Positions 37,270 through 46,314 of a DNA stretch of 64,000 nt are shown here, piece after piece; position 1 is the first letter of the stretch; every line of letters starts with the position of its first letter. The position numbers and the translations under genes were made by a program. The stretch comes from Desulfobulbaceae bacterium BRH_c16a. Its GTDB lineage: Bacteria > Desulfobacterota > Desulfobulbia > Desulfobulbales > Desulfocapsaceae. The notes beneath the pieces are model-generated. The model did no database searches, was not told where the DNA came from, and was given only the letters and a program-made list of their open reading frames with translations. The stretch spans positions 186,001 to 250,000 of the forward strand of contig LADS01000004.1 of assembly GCA_000961725.1 (NCBI GenBank), read 5' to 3'.

Positions 37270-38337
37270 TCAGGCAGGCAGGATAAACCAGATATGGGTT
37301 TTGCCCGGGACGCTGTCGGCACCGACCGAACCGCCGTGTGCTTCGATCAGTTCCCTGGTGATGGCCAGACCTATCCCGGCGCCACCTCGATCCCGCGACC
37401 GGGAGCGGTCGGCCCGAAAAAAGCGTTCGAAGATAAAGGGCAGGTCGTCGGGGGAAATGCCTTCTCCGCTGTTGTGGAAATCTACCTTGATCCCTTCCCG
37501 CACTCTGCTCACGGCAATGACCACCCGGCCGTTCCGGGGCGTGTATTTGCAGCAGTTGTCGAGCAGATTCTGCATGGCCTGGAGCAGCTTGTCCCGATCG
37601 GCGTAGATCTGCGCCTCGTTGTCCTCCCATCTGGTCGAGACCGTAATTTCCTTTTTCTTGAAATTGAGCCGGTGCAGTTCGACCATCTGGTTGACGAGAT
37701 CGGCCAGCACAATATTCTCGCGCTTGAGATACGCCCTGGCGGCATCGGCCCGGGCAAGCTGCTGCAGGTTGTCGACCAGATGGACCAGCCGGAGATTCTC
37801 CTGCTGGAGCATCTGCAGGGTTTCCGGCGAGGGCGGAATCACCCCGTCGTTCAATGCTTCAAGATAGCCGCGCAGGTTGGTCAGCGGAGTCCGCAGTTCG
37901 TGGGCGACATCGGCAACCATGGTCTTGCGCAGCTGCTCGATCTTGCCGAGCCGGTCGGCCATATTGTTGAAGGCAATGCCGAGCTGACCGACTTCGTCGC
38001 CGGTGGTGATCTCGGCCCGCAGGGAATAATTGCCGGCGGCAACCTCTTTGGTGATGGCGGTCATCTGCGAAAGCGGCCGGAGAACCCTGCGGGTAAGGAG
38101 AAAACTGAGGATGAAGGCCAACCCCAGGGCGGCCAGGCTGGCCCACACCAGATAGTGGTGAATTGAGGTCAAAAACATCTGGTGGATGTCACTCGGAGAG
38201 ACATCGTAGATTTTCATCAGCGCCATGAAATACTTGGCGGCAAGCATGTCGACTGCCAGCCAGACAACCAGAAAAATAACCCCGATCACCGGCAGGATAT
38301 TGGTGAGGAGCAGTTTCCAGAGCAGACGGTTCCTCAT
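37270..38337 (-). CDS. Membrane sensor histidine kinase (HAMP, HisKA, HATPase)
   Basis: 355 residues from ATG 38337, four bases after the response-regulator stop. Two transmembrane helices (about 8-30 and 62-82) flank a short periplasmic loop, followed by a HAMP domain (about 83-135), HisKA with VADVAHELRTPLTNLRGYLE (phospho-His near 152) and an HATPase_c domain with NLLDNCCKYT, FHNSGEGIS and GGAGIGLAITREL. The small sensing loop suggests detection of envelope stress or a lipid-soluble signal. Cognate partner of the OmpR-type regulator directly upstream. Confidence 0.93.
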   Translation of the reverse strand: MRNRLLWKLLLTNILPVIGVIFLVVWLAVDMLAAKYFMALMKIYDVSPSDIHQMFLTSIHHYLVWASLAALGLAFILSFLLTRRVLRPLSQMTAITKEVAAGNYSLRAEITTGDEVGQLGIAFNNMADRLGKIEQLRKTMVADVAHELRTPLTNLRGYLEALNDGVIPPSPETLQMLQQENLRLVHLVDNLQQLARADAARAYLKRENIVLADLVNQMVELHRLNFKKKEITVSTRWEDNEAQIYADRDKLLQAMQNLLDNCCKYTPRNGRVVIAVSRVREGIKVDFHNSGEGISPDDLPFIFERFFRADRSRSRDRGGAGIGLAITRELIEAHGGSVGADSVPGKTHIWFILPA

Positions 38338-38341
38338 ATGC

Positions 38342-39043
38342 TCACTCTTCGCCGGGTTCGGCAAATCGGTACCCGAAACCACGGACGGTAAGGATCCGGT
38401 GCGGATTGGCGGGATCATCCTCGATCTTTTGCCGGAGTTTGCCGATATGAACATCGATGACCCGGTCGATCACCGTCTCGCCATGTTCATAAAAGCGCTC
38501 GAGCAGCTCGCTCCTCGAGAACACCCTGCCCGGCGAGGACATCAAAGCCTGGAGCAGCTTGTATTCCGAAGAGGTCAGGTAGACCGGGGTTCCGTCGACG
38601 CTCACCCTGTGTTTTTCCTGATCGAGCTCAAGCCCGCCGGATATAATCAGCTTTTCCCGCGACGGTCCGGGCCTCGCCCGGCGCAGTATCGCCTTGACCC
38701 TTTCCACCAGTTCCCGCGGGCTGAACGGTTTAACCACATAGTCGTCGGCGCCCAGAGAAAGACCCATCACCCGATCGATTTCCTCCTCGCGCGCGGTCAG
38801 CATGAGAATCGGCACATCGGAAAATTTGCGCAGCTGCCGGCAGATCTCCCAGCCATCGACCTTGGGCAGCATCACATCGAGGATGACGAAACCCGGATCC
38901 CGGAGTCGTGCCTGGCGCAACGCCTCCTCACCGTCGTAAGCGGCAATGGTGACGAAACCTTCCCGCTCCAGATATGTTGCCACCAGCGCCGAGGTGTTCC
39001 GATCGTCCTCGACAATGAGGATGGGACTGGCGAGAATAGACAT
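38342..39043 (-). CDS. OmpR/PhoB-family response regulator
   Basis: 233 residues. Receiver (1-120) with EDDRN acidic pocket, phospho-Asp in VILDVMLPKVDG (about 54) and KPFSPRELVER, then a winged-helix DNA-binding domain (about 135-228) ending KLRQKIEDDPANPHRILTVRG and GYRF. It starts 44 bases after the ArsS-ArsM fusion gene on the same strand and precedes its kinase by four bases. Co-transcription with the arsenic gene is possible, in which case the system might answer to arsenic or thiol stress (inference from position only). Confidence 0.93.
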   Translation of the reverse strand: MSILASPILIVEDDRNTSALVATYLEREGFVTIAAYDGEEALRQARLRDPGFVILDVMLPKVDGWEICRQLRKFSDVPILMLTAREEEIDRVMGLSLGADDYVVKPFSPRELVERVKAILRRARPGPSREKLIISGGLELDQEKHRVSVDGTPVYLTSSEYKLLQALMSSPGRVFSRSELLERFYEHGETVIDRVIDVHIGKLRQKIEDDPANPHRILTVRGFGYRFAEPGEE

Positions 39044-39087
39044 GCGAAGTCTCCTTCTTCGGGCATGAACGGAAAAGGCAAAGAGTT

Positions 39088-41190
39088 TCAGCAGCAGGCG
39101 CCGCTGCCGTCCTCACCCGCGGAGTCATCGTGCCGACTCCTGAAGGGCACCACCGAACCGCAGTCGGCAAAGGCGCCGAAATGGACCTGTCCGTCGCCCC
39201 AGAAATCGAAATATTTGGCAAATCGGGTGCTCTTCAACATATGCCAGGTGTTGGAACAGACCTTGACGCTCTGGCCTTTTTCAAAATAGTGATGGTTATC
39301 GAGGTGAAAGCCGGAGTCCCGCTCGGCAATACCGCCCCGGTAGCGCACCACCTGGCCATAGTCTTCGCAGATCGGCTCGAGCATATCGAGCTTGAACAAC
39401 CGCCAGGTGGCCGACCAGAATCTGGCAGGCGCCAACTGCTCGGCAAGCTCATGGTTACCTATGGTCAGAACCCGGTCTGTCACCAGCCGCGGGTCGAGGA
39501 AGCCGACCGTCCTGGCGAGGGCAATGAAGTCCATCCAGTACAGCGCTCCGGCCAGGCATTCGCCCCAAAGCACCTCGTTGCGGCGAATATCCCAGGACAG
39601 CCGGCGATCAGCGTAGACATCGGAGAAATAGAATTCCCCGCCCGGTTTCAAGATCCGAAACACCTCGCGCAGAACACGCGGCTTATCCGGGCTGAGATTC
39701 AGCACGCAGTTGCTGATCACTATATCCGTACTGTTATCGGCAAGAGCCGAGAGATCCTCGATGAATCCTTCGATGATCTCGGTATTCGGCTGCCCGAATC
39801 CATTGCGATGGGCATGCCACTGCCGATGCCGGCGGGCAACGGCTACCTGGGCAGGGGTCATGTCCACCCCGATCACCCGGCCGCTCTCCCCGACCAACTG
39901 TGCCAGCACATAGACATCTCGCCCGGAACCGCAGCCCAAGTCGACAACGGTACATCCCTCGACCGCCTCAGGGGTCACCAGGCCGCACCCGAAGTAACGA
40001 TCGAGGACCTCGGTATGGACATTGCCAAGCGCCCGGCGCAACCACAAAGGCATGTCGGCAACGGTGCAGCAGGCATCGGTTTTAAGATCCCCGCTCTGCT
40101 GCAGGATCTCGCCGTAATATCTGCGAATGGCGGCAAGATCCATACCGCCACTCATCTCTTCGGGACCCTGAACGGCTGAGCCTAAGGACGAGGCAACAGC
40201 CAATTTTTTGCTGCTGTTCGCGCCGATTGGCGTGAGACTCCCGCTGCAGGAACTGCCGGCGGCGGCAGTGCAGCCAAAACAATGGGCGGCGGTCCGGATG
40301 GTGCGCTGCAGCCAGAGATCGGGCGTAAAATCGAACACGGTCCGGCAGGCTTGCTGCGCAAGACCGGCGGCCTGATTGAAATCACAATCGTAGATCCGCC
40401 CGTCCCAGGCCACCGAAAGCTGATGCCGGCACATCAGCGCAGGCAGGGTTGCCGGATTGAAGCCGTCAACCAGCTGCGTCATGTACTCCGGATATTTCCC
40501 CTCCCGAACAAGCTCCTCAAGGAACCTCCCAAGCGGCATATTGTTCAAGGCATACAAGCCACTGAATTCAATCCCTAAGGGAGTAAGCCTGCGACGAAAA
40601 TCGTTTTCGATGGTGTGCTGCTCGCCGGCGAGGGAACAATCATGCGGATTATAGACAAGATGCAGAGAGCGTTTTGTCCCGTAGCCCAACTCGTTCAACA
40701 GCCGCAGGCCCGTAAGCGATCGTTCGGAGAACCCCTGGCCGCGCCGGCTGTTGGCGATATCCGTAAGAACATGCGGATACGAAGCGACGACTTCGATGTC
40801 ATGGTCGGCCAGCCACACCGCCAGATCCTCGAATCCGGGTTCGGCAAGAATGGTCAGATTGCAGCGGTCGATCACCCGCCTGCCCAGCTTGCGGCTTTCC
40901 GCGGCGAGACGGCGGAACTCCCGCTGCCCTTCGGGCGCCCCACCAGTCAGATCAACCACCTCTATGGACGGCGTCCCGGCTATAATCTCAAGACAACGGT
41001 CGACCGCCTGCGCACCGATCGTCTCGGCGCGCAGGGGCGATGCCCCGACATGACAATGCGTGCAGTTCTGATTACACCAGTGCCCGAGATTGATCTGCAT
41101 GATACGGAGATCGACCGGGGTTAAGGCCGTCGTAAACCGTGGAGGAATCTCCTGCCCGGCATTATGATTTTGTCTTGATATATGGTCCAT
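39088..41190 (-). CDS. arsS: ArsS-ArsM fusion: radical SAM arsenosugar enzyme joined to an arsenite methyltransferase
   Basis: 700 residues from ATG 41190 (AGGAG site; the open frame to 41256 lacks one). The N-terminal half matches ArsS: the radical SAM motif HWCNQNCTHCH (Cys at 39, 43, 46), DLTGGAPE, a CDFNQA region and a Cys-rich end with HCFGCTAAAGSSCSG. In many relatives that last site is selenocysteine; here it is Cys. From about 355 the chain matches ArsM: a DACC motif, DLGCGSGRDVYVLAQLVG (SAM site), IGVDMTPAQ, VISNCVLNLSPDKP and FSDVYADRR. The chain ends in Cys-Cys. ArsM methylates arsenite and ArsS adds a 5'-deoxyadenosyl group in arsenosugar synthesis. Fusion would channel the intermediate. 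Confidence 0.9.
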   Translation of the reverse strand: MDHISRQNHNAGQEIPPRFTTALTPVDLRIMQINLGHWCNQNCTHCHVGASPLRAETIGAQAVDRCLEIIAGTPSIEVVDLTGGAPEGQREFRRLAAESRKLGRRVIDRCNLTILAEPGFEDLAVWLADHDIEVVASYPHVLTDIANSRRGQGFSERSLTGLRLLNELGYGTKRSLHLVYNPHDCSLAGEQHTIENDFRRRLTPLGIEFSGLYALNNMPLGRFLEELVREGKYPEYMTQLVDGFNPATLPALMCRHQLSVAWDGRIYDCDFNQAAGLAQQACRTVFDFTPDLWLQRTIRTAAHCFGCTAAAGSSCSGSLTPIGANSSKKLAVASSLGSAVQGPEEMSGGMDLAAIRRYYGEILQQSGDLKTDACCTVADMPLWLRRALGNVHTEVLDRYFGCGLVTPEAVEGCTVVDLGCGSGRDVYVLAQLVGESGRVIGVDMTPAQVAVARRHRQWHAHRNGFGQPNTEIIEGFIEDLSALADNSTDIVISNCVLNLSPDKPRVLREVFRILKPGGEFYFSDVYADRRLSWDIRRNEVLWGECLAGALYWMDFIALARTVGFLDPRLVTDRVLTIGNHELAEQLAPARFWSATWRLFKLDMLEPICEDYGQVVRYRGGIAERDSGFHLDNHHYFEKGQSVKVCSNTWHMLKSTRFAKYFDFWGDGQVHFGAFADCGSVVPFRSRHDDSAGEDGSGACC

Positions 41191-41267
41191 TGCTCCTCTT
41201 TCCCGATCAATAATCCGCACACGCCTTTCTGTTCTTTGTTTTCGCACGAAACTCAAAATGGCGCAAC

Positions 41268-41308
41268 AAAAAAGCCCTCGTTTGGTCAGGAACCAAGCGA
41301 GGGCTTTT
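41268..41308 (-). terminator. Intrinsic terminator of the glnK-amt operon
   Basis: AAGCCCTCG-TTTGGT / ACCAAG-CGAGGGCTT forms a long stem with a 5-base loop, flanked by A- and T-tracts on both sides, so it can end transcription from either strand. It lies about 45 bases after the amt stop. Confidence 0.85.
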
Positions 41309-41350
41309 CATCAATAAATGGATCGAAAATTAATACCCCACAAGGGGATA

Positions 41351-42748
41351 CTAATATTTATACGCAGACTCACCGTGACTGGTTGTATCGAGGCCTTGAC
41401 GTTCCTCGTCTTCACCGACCCGCAGGCCGATGACCATATCGACCAACTTGTAGCTGACAAGGGAGACGATACCGGACCAGACAACGGTGGTGCCGATACC
41501 CCAGAGCTGGCTGATTATCTGGGCACTGGTTGAGTAGTCGGCCACCGCATTGGCGACATAATCATAGACGCCCACTCCGCCCAGGGCAGGATTGGCAAAG
41601 ATGCCGGTCAGCAGCGCTCCGAGAATTCCACCGACACCGTGTACTCCGAATACATCGAGGGCATCGTCGGCACCAAGCATCCGCTTCAGCCCGTTAACTC
41701 CCCACAGACAGACAATTCCCGCAGCAAGACCGATTACCAAAGCACCACCGATACCTACCCAGCCACATGCCGGGGTGATGGCAACCAGACCGGCAACAGC
41801 ACCGGATGCGGCTCCAAGCATCGAGGGTTTGCCTTTGATGATCCACTCCGTGAAAAGCCAGGACAAAGCCGCGGCAGCAGTCGCCGTCATGGTATTGCCG
41901 AAGGCCAGGGCGGCAAGGCCGTTGGCCTCGAGGTTGGAGCCGGCGTTGAAACCGAACCAGCCCACCCAGAGAAGGGATGCACCGATCATGGTCATGGTCA
42001 GACTGTGCGGCGCCATGGATTCCCTGCCGTAACCGACACGTTTTCCGACCATGAACGCACCAATCAGCCCGGCAATAGCGGCGTTGATATGAACGACGGT
42101 GCCGCCGGCAAAGTCAATCGCCCCTTTCTGGAAGAGAAAGCCTGCGGTTGCCCCGGCTTTTGCGGCCGCATCGGCATCCGTATAGGCATCGGGACCGGCC
42201 CAGAACCAGACCATATGAGCCATCGGCAGGTAGGCAAAGGTGAACCACAGGACAATGAAGGCAAGCACCGCGGAAAATTTCATCCGTTCGGCAAAAGCGC
42301 CGAGAATCAGGGCCGGAGTGATGGCCGCAAATGTCGCCTGAAAGAAAATATAGATGAATTCCGGGATAACCACACCTTTGCTGAAAGTGGCGGCGACCGA
42401 ATCGACTGTAACCCCGGCCAGAAAGACCTTGCTCAAGCCGCCGAAAAAGGCATTGCCTTCGGTAAAGGCCAAACTGTATCCGTAGACGACCCACAGGACG
42501 ATGCAGAGAGAAAAAACGGTAAAGACCTGCATCAGCACGGAGAGCATATTCTTGGTTCGCACCAGGCCGCCGTAAAAAAGGGCAAGGCCGGGAATGGTCA
42601 TGAGCGCCACCAGCAAGGTAGCAACGATCATCCAGGCGGTATCCCCTTTATCGGGGACCGGAGCGTCAGCCCCGAATGCCGTACCGGCAAGGTTGACAAC
42701 GAGCACCACGACGAGCATGGCGAAAAGAGTGGTGATTGACTTTTTCAT
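41351..42748 (-). CDS. amtB: Ammonium transporter (Amt family)
   Basis: 465 residues: a signal-like N-terminus (to about 25), then about eleven transmembrane helices. Landmarks of the conducting pore are ALMTIPGLALFYGGLVRTKN, the Trp-rich FVLWFTFAYLPMAHMVW region with the first pore His, GGTVVHINAA with a conserved His and GVHGVGGILGALLTG near the end. It carries ammonium or ammonia across the inner membrane. Downstream of glnK by 18 bases, the classic pairing in which GlnK blocks the channel when nitrogen is sufficient. The operon has a consensus sigma-54 promoter. Confidence 0.97.
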   Translation of the reverse strand: MKKSITTLFAMLVVVLVVNLAGTAFGADAPVPDKGDTAWMIVATLLVALMTIPGLALFYGGLVRTKNMLSVLMQVFTVFSLCIVLWVVYGYSLAFTEGNAFFGGLSKVFLAGVTVDSVAATFSKGVVIPEFIYIFFQATFAAITPALILGAFAERMKFSAVLAFIVLWFTFAYLPMAHMVWFWAGPDAYTDADAAAKAGATAGFLFQKGAIDFAGGTVVHINAAIAGLIGAFMVGKRVGYGRESMAPHSLTMTMIGASLLWVGWFGFNAGSNLEANGLAALAFGNTMTATAAAALSWLFTEWIIKGKPSMLGAASGAVAGLVAITPACGWVGIGGALVIGLAAGIVCLWGVNGLKRMLGADDALDVFGVHGVGGILGALLTGIFANPALGGVGVYDYVANAVADYSTSAQIISQLWGIGTTVVWSGIVSLVSYKLVDMVIGLRVGEDEERQGLDTTSHGESAYKY

Positions 42749-42766
42749 GAAATTATTCCCCTGGTA

Positions 42767-43582
<816 letters not shown>

Positions 43583-44812
43583 TTATTTTTCCCCGGTCTG
43601 CACATGTTTGACCGGATCTTTGCGATACAGCTTGCTCGGCAGTCCGTCCAGATAAATTCCTTCCAGGTAGGTCAGCTTTCTCGGCAGCTGTGACGGCCCT
43701 CCTCTTGCCGCCAGAAAAGTGGCAGCCTTCCCTCTGGCTATCAGGCCGAAATTTTCCAGGCCAAGCAGACGGGCTCCATTAAAAGTTGCACAGCGTATTG
43801 CTTCCGGCAGACTATAACCCGCCCGGATCAGGAGCTTCATTTCCTCGACCACCGATTCTCCGTGCAGCACGCCCAGGCTGCCGGCATCGGTGCCCAGTGC
43901 CACTTTTACACCCAGTTCCTTGGCCAAGGCCAGTTGGGTCAGCTGGTCGGCAAGATTTTTTTCAATCACCCGGCGATCGGCACCTGGGGCCGCAAAACCA
44001 AGATTGGCCGCATAGGCCTTCATGGTGAAAATTGTCGGCACCCAGAAGGTTCCTTTCTCCGCCATCAGTTCGAGATTTTTCCGTCCCATGAAAAAGCCGT
44101 GTTCGATTGAATGACAGCCGGCCTCGACCGCCAGCCGGACGGGATCCCGGCCATTGGCGTGGACCATTACCTTGCGGCCTTTTTGCCCCGCAAGCCGCAC
44201 TAAAGCGGTGAGTTCGTCGCCGGAAAACTGCGGGGCCGTCTCTGTGCCAAACAGCTTCAGGCTGTTCAAGCCGGACTGCACGATCTTTACCTGATCGATC
44301 GGATCTTCCTCACGTTCATAGGCGGCATCCAGCCGCTCGCCCTCATCCGGATGTCTGCCGATGAGCTTGCCGTAACGTCCCTTGCCGTACCAGGCCCGCC
44401 CGGAAACCTTGAGAATCATTTCTTCATGCATCTCGTTTTCACCTTTATACCGGAGGGCAAAACCGCCTGGGTCGCCACCGTCACGCACCGCCAGCACTCC
44501 ATGACTGAAGAGATAGTGGAGGTGCCGGGCGATGACCGGCCGCAGTTCCTCATATCCGGCAGTGAGCTGACTTTCCCTGACCCGTTTGTCGGTTGTGCCG
44601 GACATGAAAAGATGGACATGGCTGTCAACCAGGGGCGGGAGAACGGTGCAATGGGAGAGATCGGTCAGCTGCGATGGATCCGGACCGTCGTCGGGTGAAT
44701 ACTTTTCAATTGACGCGAAACTGCCGCCCACGATCTTCAGCAGCATCTTCTCTTGAACGGGACCGCCACTGCCGTCGATCAACCAGCCGGCCAGGATAAA
44801 GGACGTAGTCAT
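43583..44812 (-). CDS. Metal-dependent amidohydrolase (imidazolonepropionase/prolidase-like)
   Basis: 409 residues from ATG 44812 (CAGGTG site). The metal site of the superfamily is present: DSHVHLF (about 64-70), a Lys in NSLKLFGTE, VMVHANG, SIEHGFF and the catalytic Asp in LGTDAGS. The layout (N-terminal beta part, TIM barrel, ENFGLIARGKAATFLA end) fits the imidazolonepropionase-like branch that hydrolyses cyclic amides or peptides. No signal peptide is seen, so it is cytoplasmic. Its substrate is unknown. It is divergent from the TRAP operon that starts 362 bases away and could be related to its substrate. Confidence 0.88.
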   Translation of the reverse strand: MTTSFILAGWLIDGSGGPVQEKMLLKIVGGSFASIEKYSPDDGPDPSQLTDLSHCTVLPPLVDSHVHLFMSGTTDKRVRESQLTAGYEELRPVIARHLHYLFSHGVLAVRDGGDPGGFALRYKGENEMHEEMILKVSGRAWYGKGRYGKLIGRHPDEGERLDAAYEREEDPIDQVKIVQSGLNSLKLFGTETAPQFSGDELTALVRLAGQKGRKVMVHANGRDPVRLAVEAGCHSIEHGFFMGRKNLELMAEKGTFWVPTIFTMKAYAANLGFAAPGADRRVIEKNLADQLTQLALAKELGVKVALGTDAGSLGVLHGESVVEEMKLLIRAGYSLPEAIRCATFNGARLLGLENFGLIARGKAATFLAARGGPSQLPRKLTYLEGIYLDGLPSKLYRKDPVKHVQTGEK

Positions 44813-45174
44813 AGTTGCACCTGTTTTCCTGCAGGAAGAAGAAATATTGATAGTATGTCGCACCAACGCGTGATCTGTAACCCTAAGATCAACCCCCATG
44901 GAAGTCAATTTGCCAGGTGCCTGTCAACACCTCCCGCAATAGGAAAAATATTGCCGATCCCCCGGCTCCGGCAGGCCGATTTTTGCTCATGCTGCAACAA
45001 GAACGATGCAACCCCAAGTGATCTCCTCCTGTATTTCCGGCCGAAAGGAAAGGTGAAAAACACCATTTCGCTCTGGTCTCTTTTTTGCATTGTGCATGGC
45101 AGATCGTCCCCAGAAACCGGCCAAATTACAAGAAATCGGCCCCTTCCTCACTACATGCAACAAAGGAGATACTC
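44813..45174. other. Divergent intergenic region upstream of the TAXI-TRAP operon
   Basis: 362 bases without a gene. It holds the sigma-54-like promoter at 45074 and the ribosome site AAAGGAG before the TAXI start. The amidohydrolase promoter must also lie here but is not obvious. No clear activator site was identified. Confidence 0.5.
45074..45089 (+). promoter_or_regulatory. Candidate sigma-54 promoter of the TAXI-TRAP-LarA operon
   Basis: TGGTCTCTTTTTTGCA keeps the invariant GG and GC at correct spacing and a perfect TTGCA -12 block, but the -24 block deviates (TGGTCT). It lies 86 bases before the TAXI start codon. The operon itself encodes a DctD-like sigma-54 activator with an intact GAFTGA, which makes this site more believable. 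Confidence 0.45.
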
Positions 45175-46197
45175 ATGAGACTCACCCCGTACTTGAAGCG
45201 CTTTGCAGTTGCAGCTCTTGCAGCAGGCTTTTTCTGTGCCGCGAGTGGCCAGGCCGCGGACGACAAGAATTACATTCTCGCCACCGCCAGCACCGGCGGC
45301 ACCTATTATCCGGTCGGCGTTGCCGTTTCCACTTTGGTCAAAGTAAAACTGCAGGCCGATAAAAAGATCGGCATGTCGGCGATCAGCTCGGCGGGTTCCG
45401 GTGAAAACATCAAGCTCATGCGCGACAACGAGGCCCAGTTCTCCATCCTCCAGGGGCTCTACGGTTACTATGCCTGGAGCGGCAAAGGCCCCCTGGCCCA
45501 GGATGGCCCGCAGAAAGACCTGCGTTCCATCTCCATGCTCTGGCAGAATGTCGAGCATTTTACGCTCCTCTCCGACAAGGCCAAGACCGGCACCATCGCC
45601 GACATGGTCGCGCTGAAGGGTGAAAGGATGTCGCTGGGCACCAAAAATTCCGGGACCCTCGGTTCCAATGAGCTGATCCTCGCCAATCTCGGCGTGAACA
45701 TTGAAAAAGACTACGACCTGGTCTATGTCGGTTACGGACCGAGTGCCGATGCCCTGCAAAACGGCCAGATCGCCGGCATGAGCACCCCGGCCGGAGTTCC
45801 CGCAAGCGCGGTGACACGAGCCCTGGCCCAGATGGGCGACAAAGTGACTCTCCTCGGCTTTACCGAAGAAGAGGCCAAAAAAGCCGACAACGGTCTGGGC
45901 ATCTGGGTGCCCTATCGCATTCCGGCCGACGCCTATCCCGGCCTGAAGAAGGACGTCATGACTATCGCCCAACCCAATTTCCTTTCCGTCCGGGCCGATA
46001 TCGATGAGGAGACGGTGTATCTTATCACCAAAACCATTTACGAAAACCTGCCCTTCCTGAACGCCATCCACAAGGCTACGCTCGACATGAACAAAGACAG
46101 CGCCCTCGGCGGTTTGCCCATCCCGCTCCATCCGGGCGCCGCGCGGTATTACAAGGAAATCGGTCTCACCATCCCCGACCATCTTATCGTCCAATAA
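45175..46197 (+). CDS. TAXI-family TRAP solute-binding protein
   Basis: 340 residues with a cleavable signal peptide (to about 27, SGQAADDK). Key TAXI elements are ILATASTGGTYYPVGVA, ISSAGSGENIKLMRD, FSILQGLYGYYAW, the hinge GERMSLGTKNSGTLGSNELIL and the terminal LHPGAARYYKEIG. It binds the transported solute in the periplasm and passes it to the fused TRAP permease encoded 117 bases downstream. The start at ATG 45175 has an AAAGGAG site. The ligand is unknown; the LarA-like gene in the same operon suggests a hydroxy acid. A close relative lies at the end of the operon (52927). Confidence 0.95.
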   Translation: MRLTPYLKRFAVAALAAGFFCAASGQAADDKNYILATASTGGTYYPVGVAVSTLVKVKLQADKKIGMSAISSAGSGENIKLMRDNEAQFSILQGLYGYYAWSGKGPLAQDGPQKDLRSISMLWQNVEHFTLLSDKAKTGTIADMVALKGERMSLGTKNSGTLGSNELILANLGVNIEKDYDLVYVGYGPSADALQNGQIAGMSTPAGVPASAVTRALAQMGDKVTLLGFTEEEAKKADNGLGIWVPYRIPADAYPGLKKDVMTIAQPNFLSVRADIDEETVYLITKTIYENLPFLNAIHKATLDMNKDSALGGLPIPLHPGAARYYKEIGLTIPDHLIVQ

Positions 46198-46314
46198 TTC
46201 ATCTATTGCATCCTGCCCCTCCCTTCTCACCGGGGAAGGGGTAGGAACACCGACAACACGATAACCGGAAACGACCTCGGCATTTCAGTATCGCCCAATG
46301 CAAGGAGAGTGATT

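Noticed and set aside
40200..40280. Possible in-frame Sec codon in the ArsS Cys-rich end
   Set aside because: The site reads as Cys codons (SSCSG) with no in-frame TGA, so the protein is a Cys form.
41639..42739. 366-codon plus-strand frame opposite amt
   Set aside because: Amt motifs on the minus strand are clear; the frame is an Asp/Gly/His-rich shadow.
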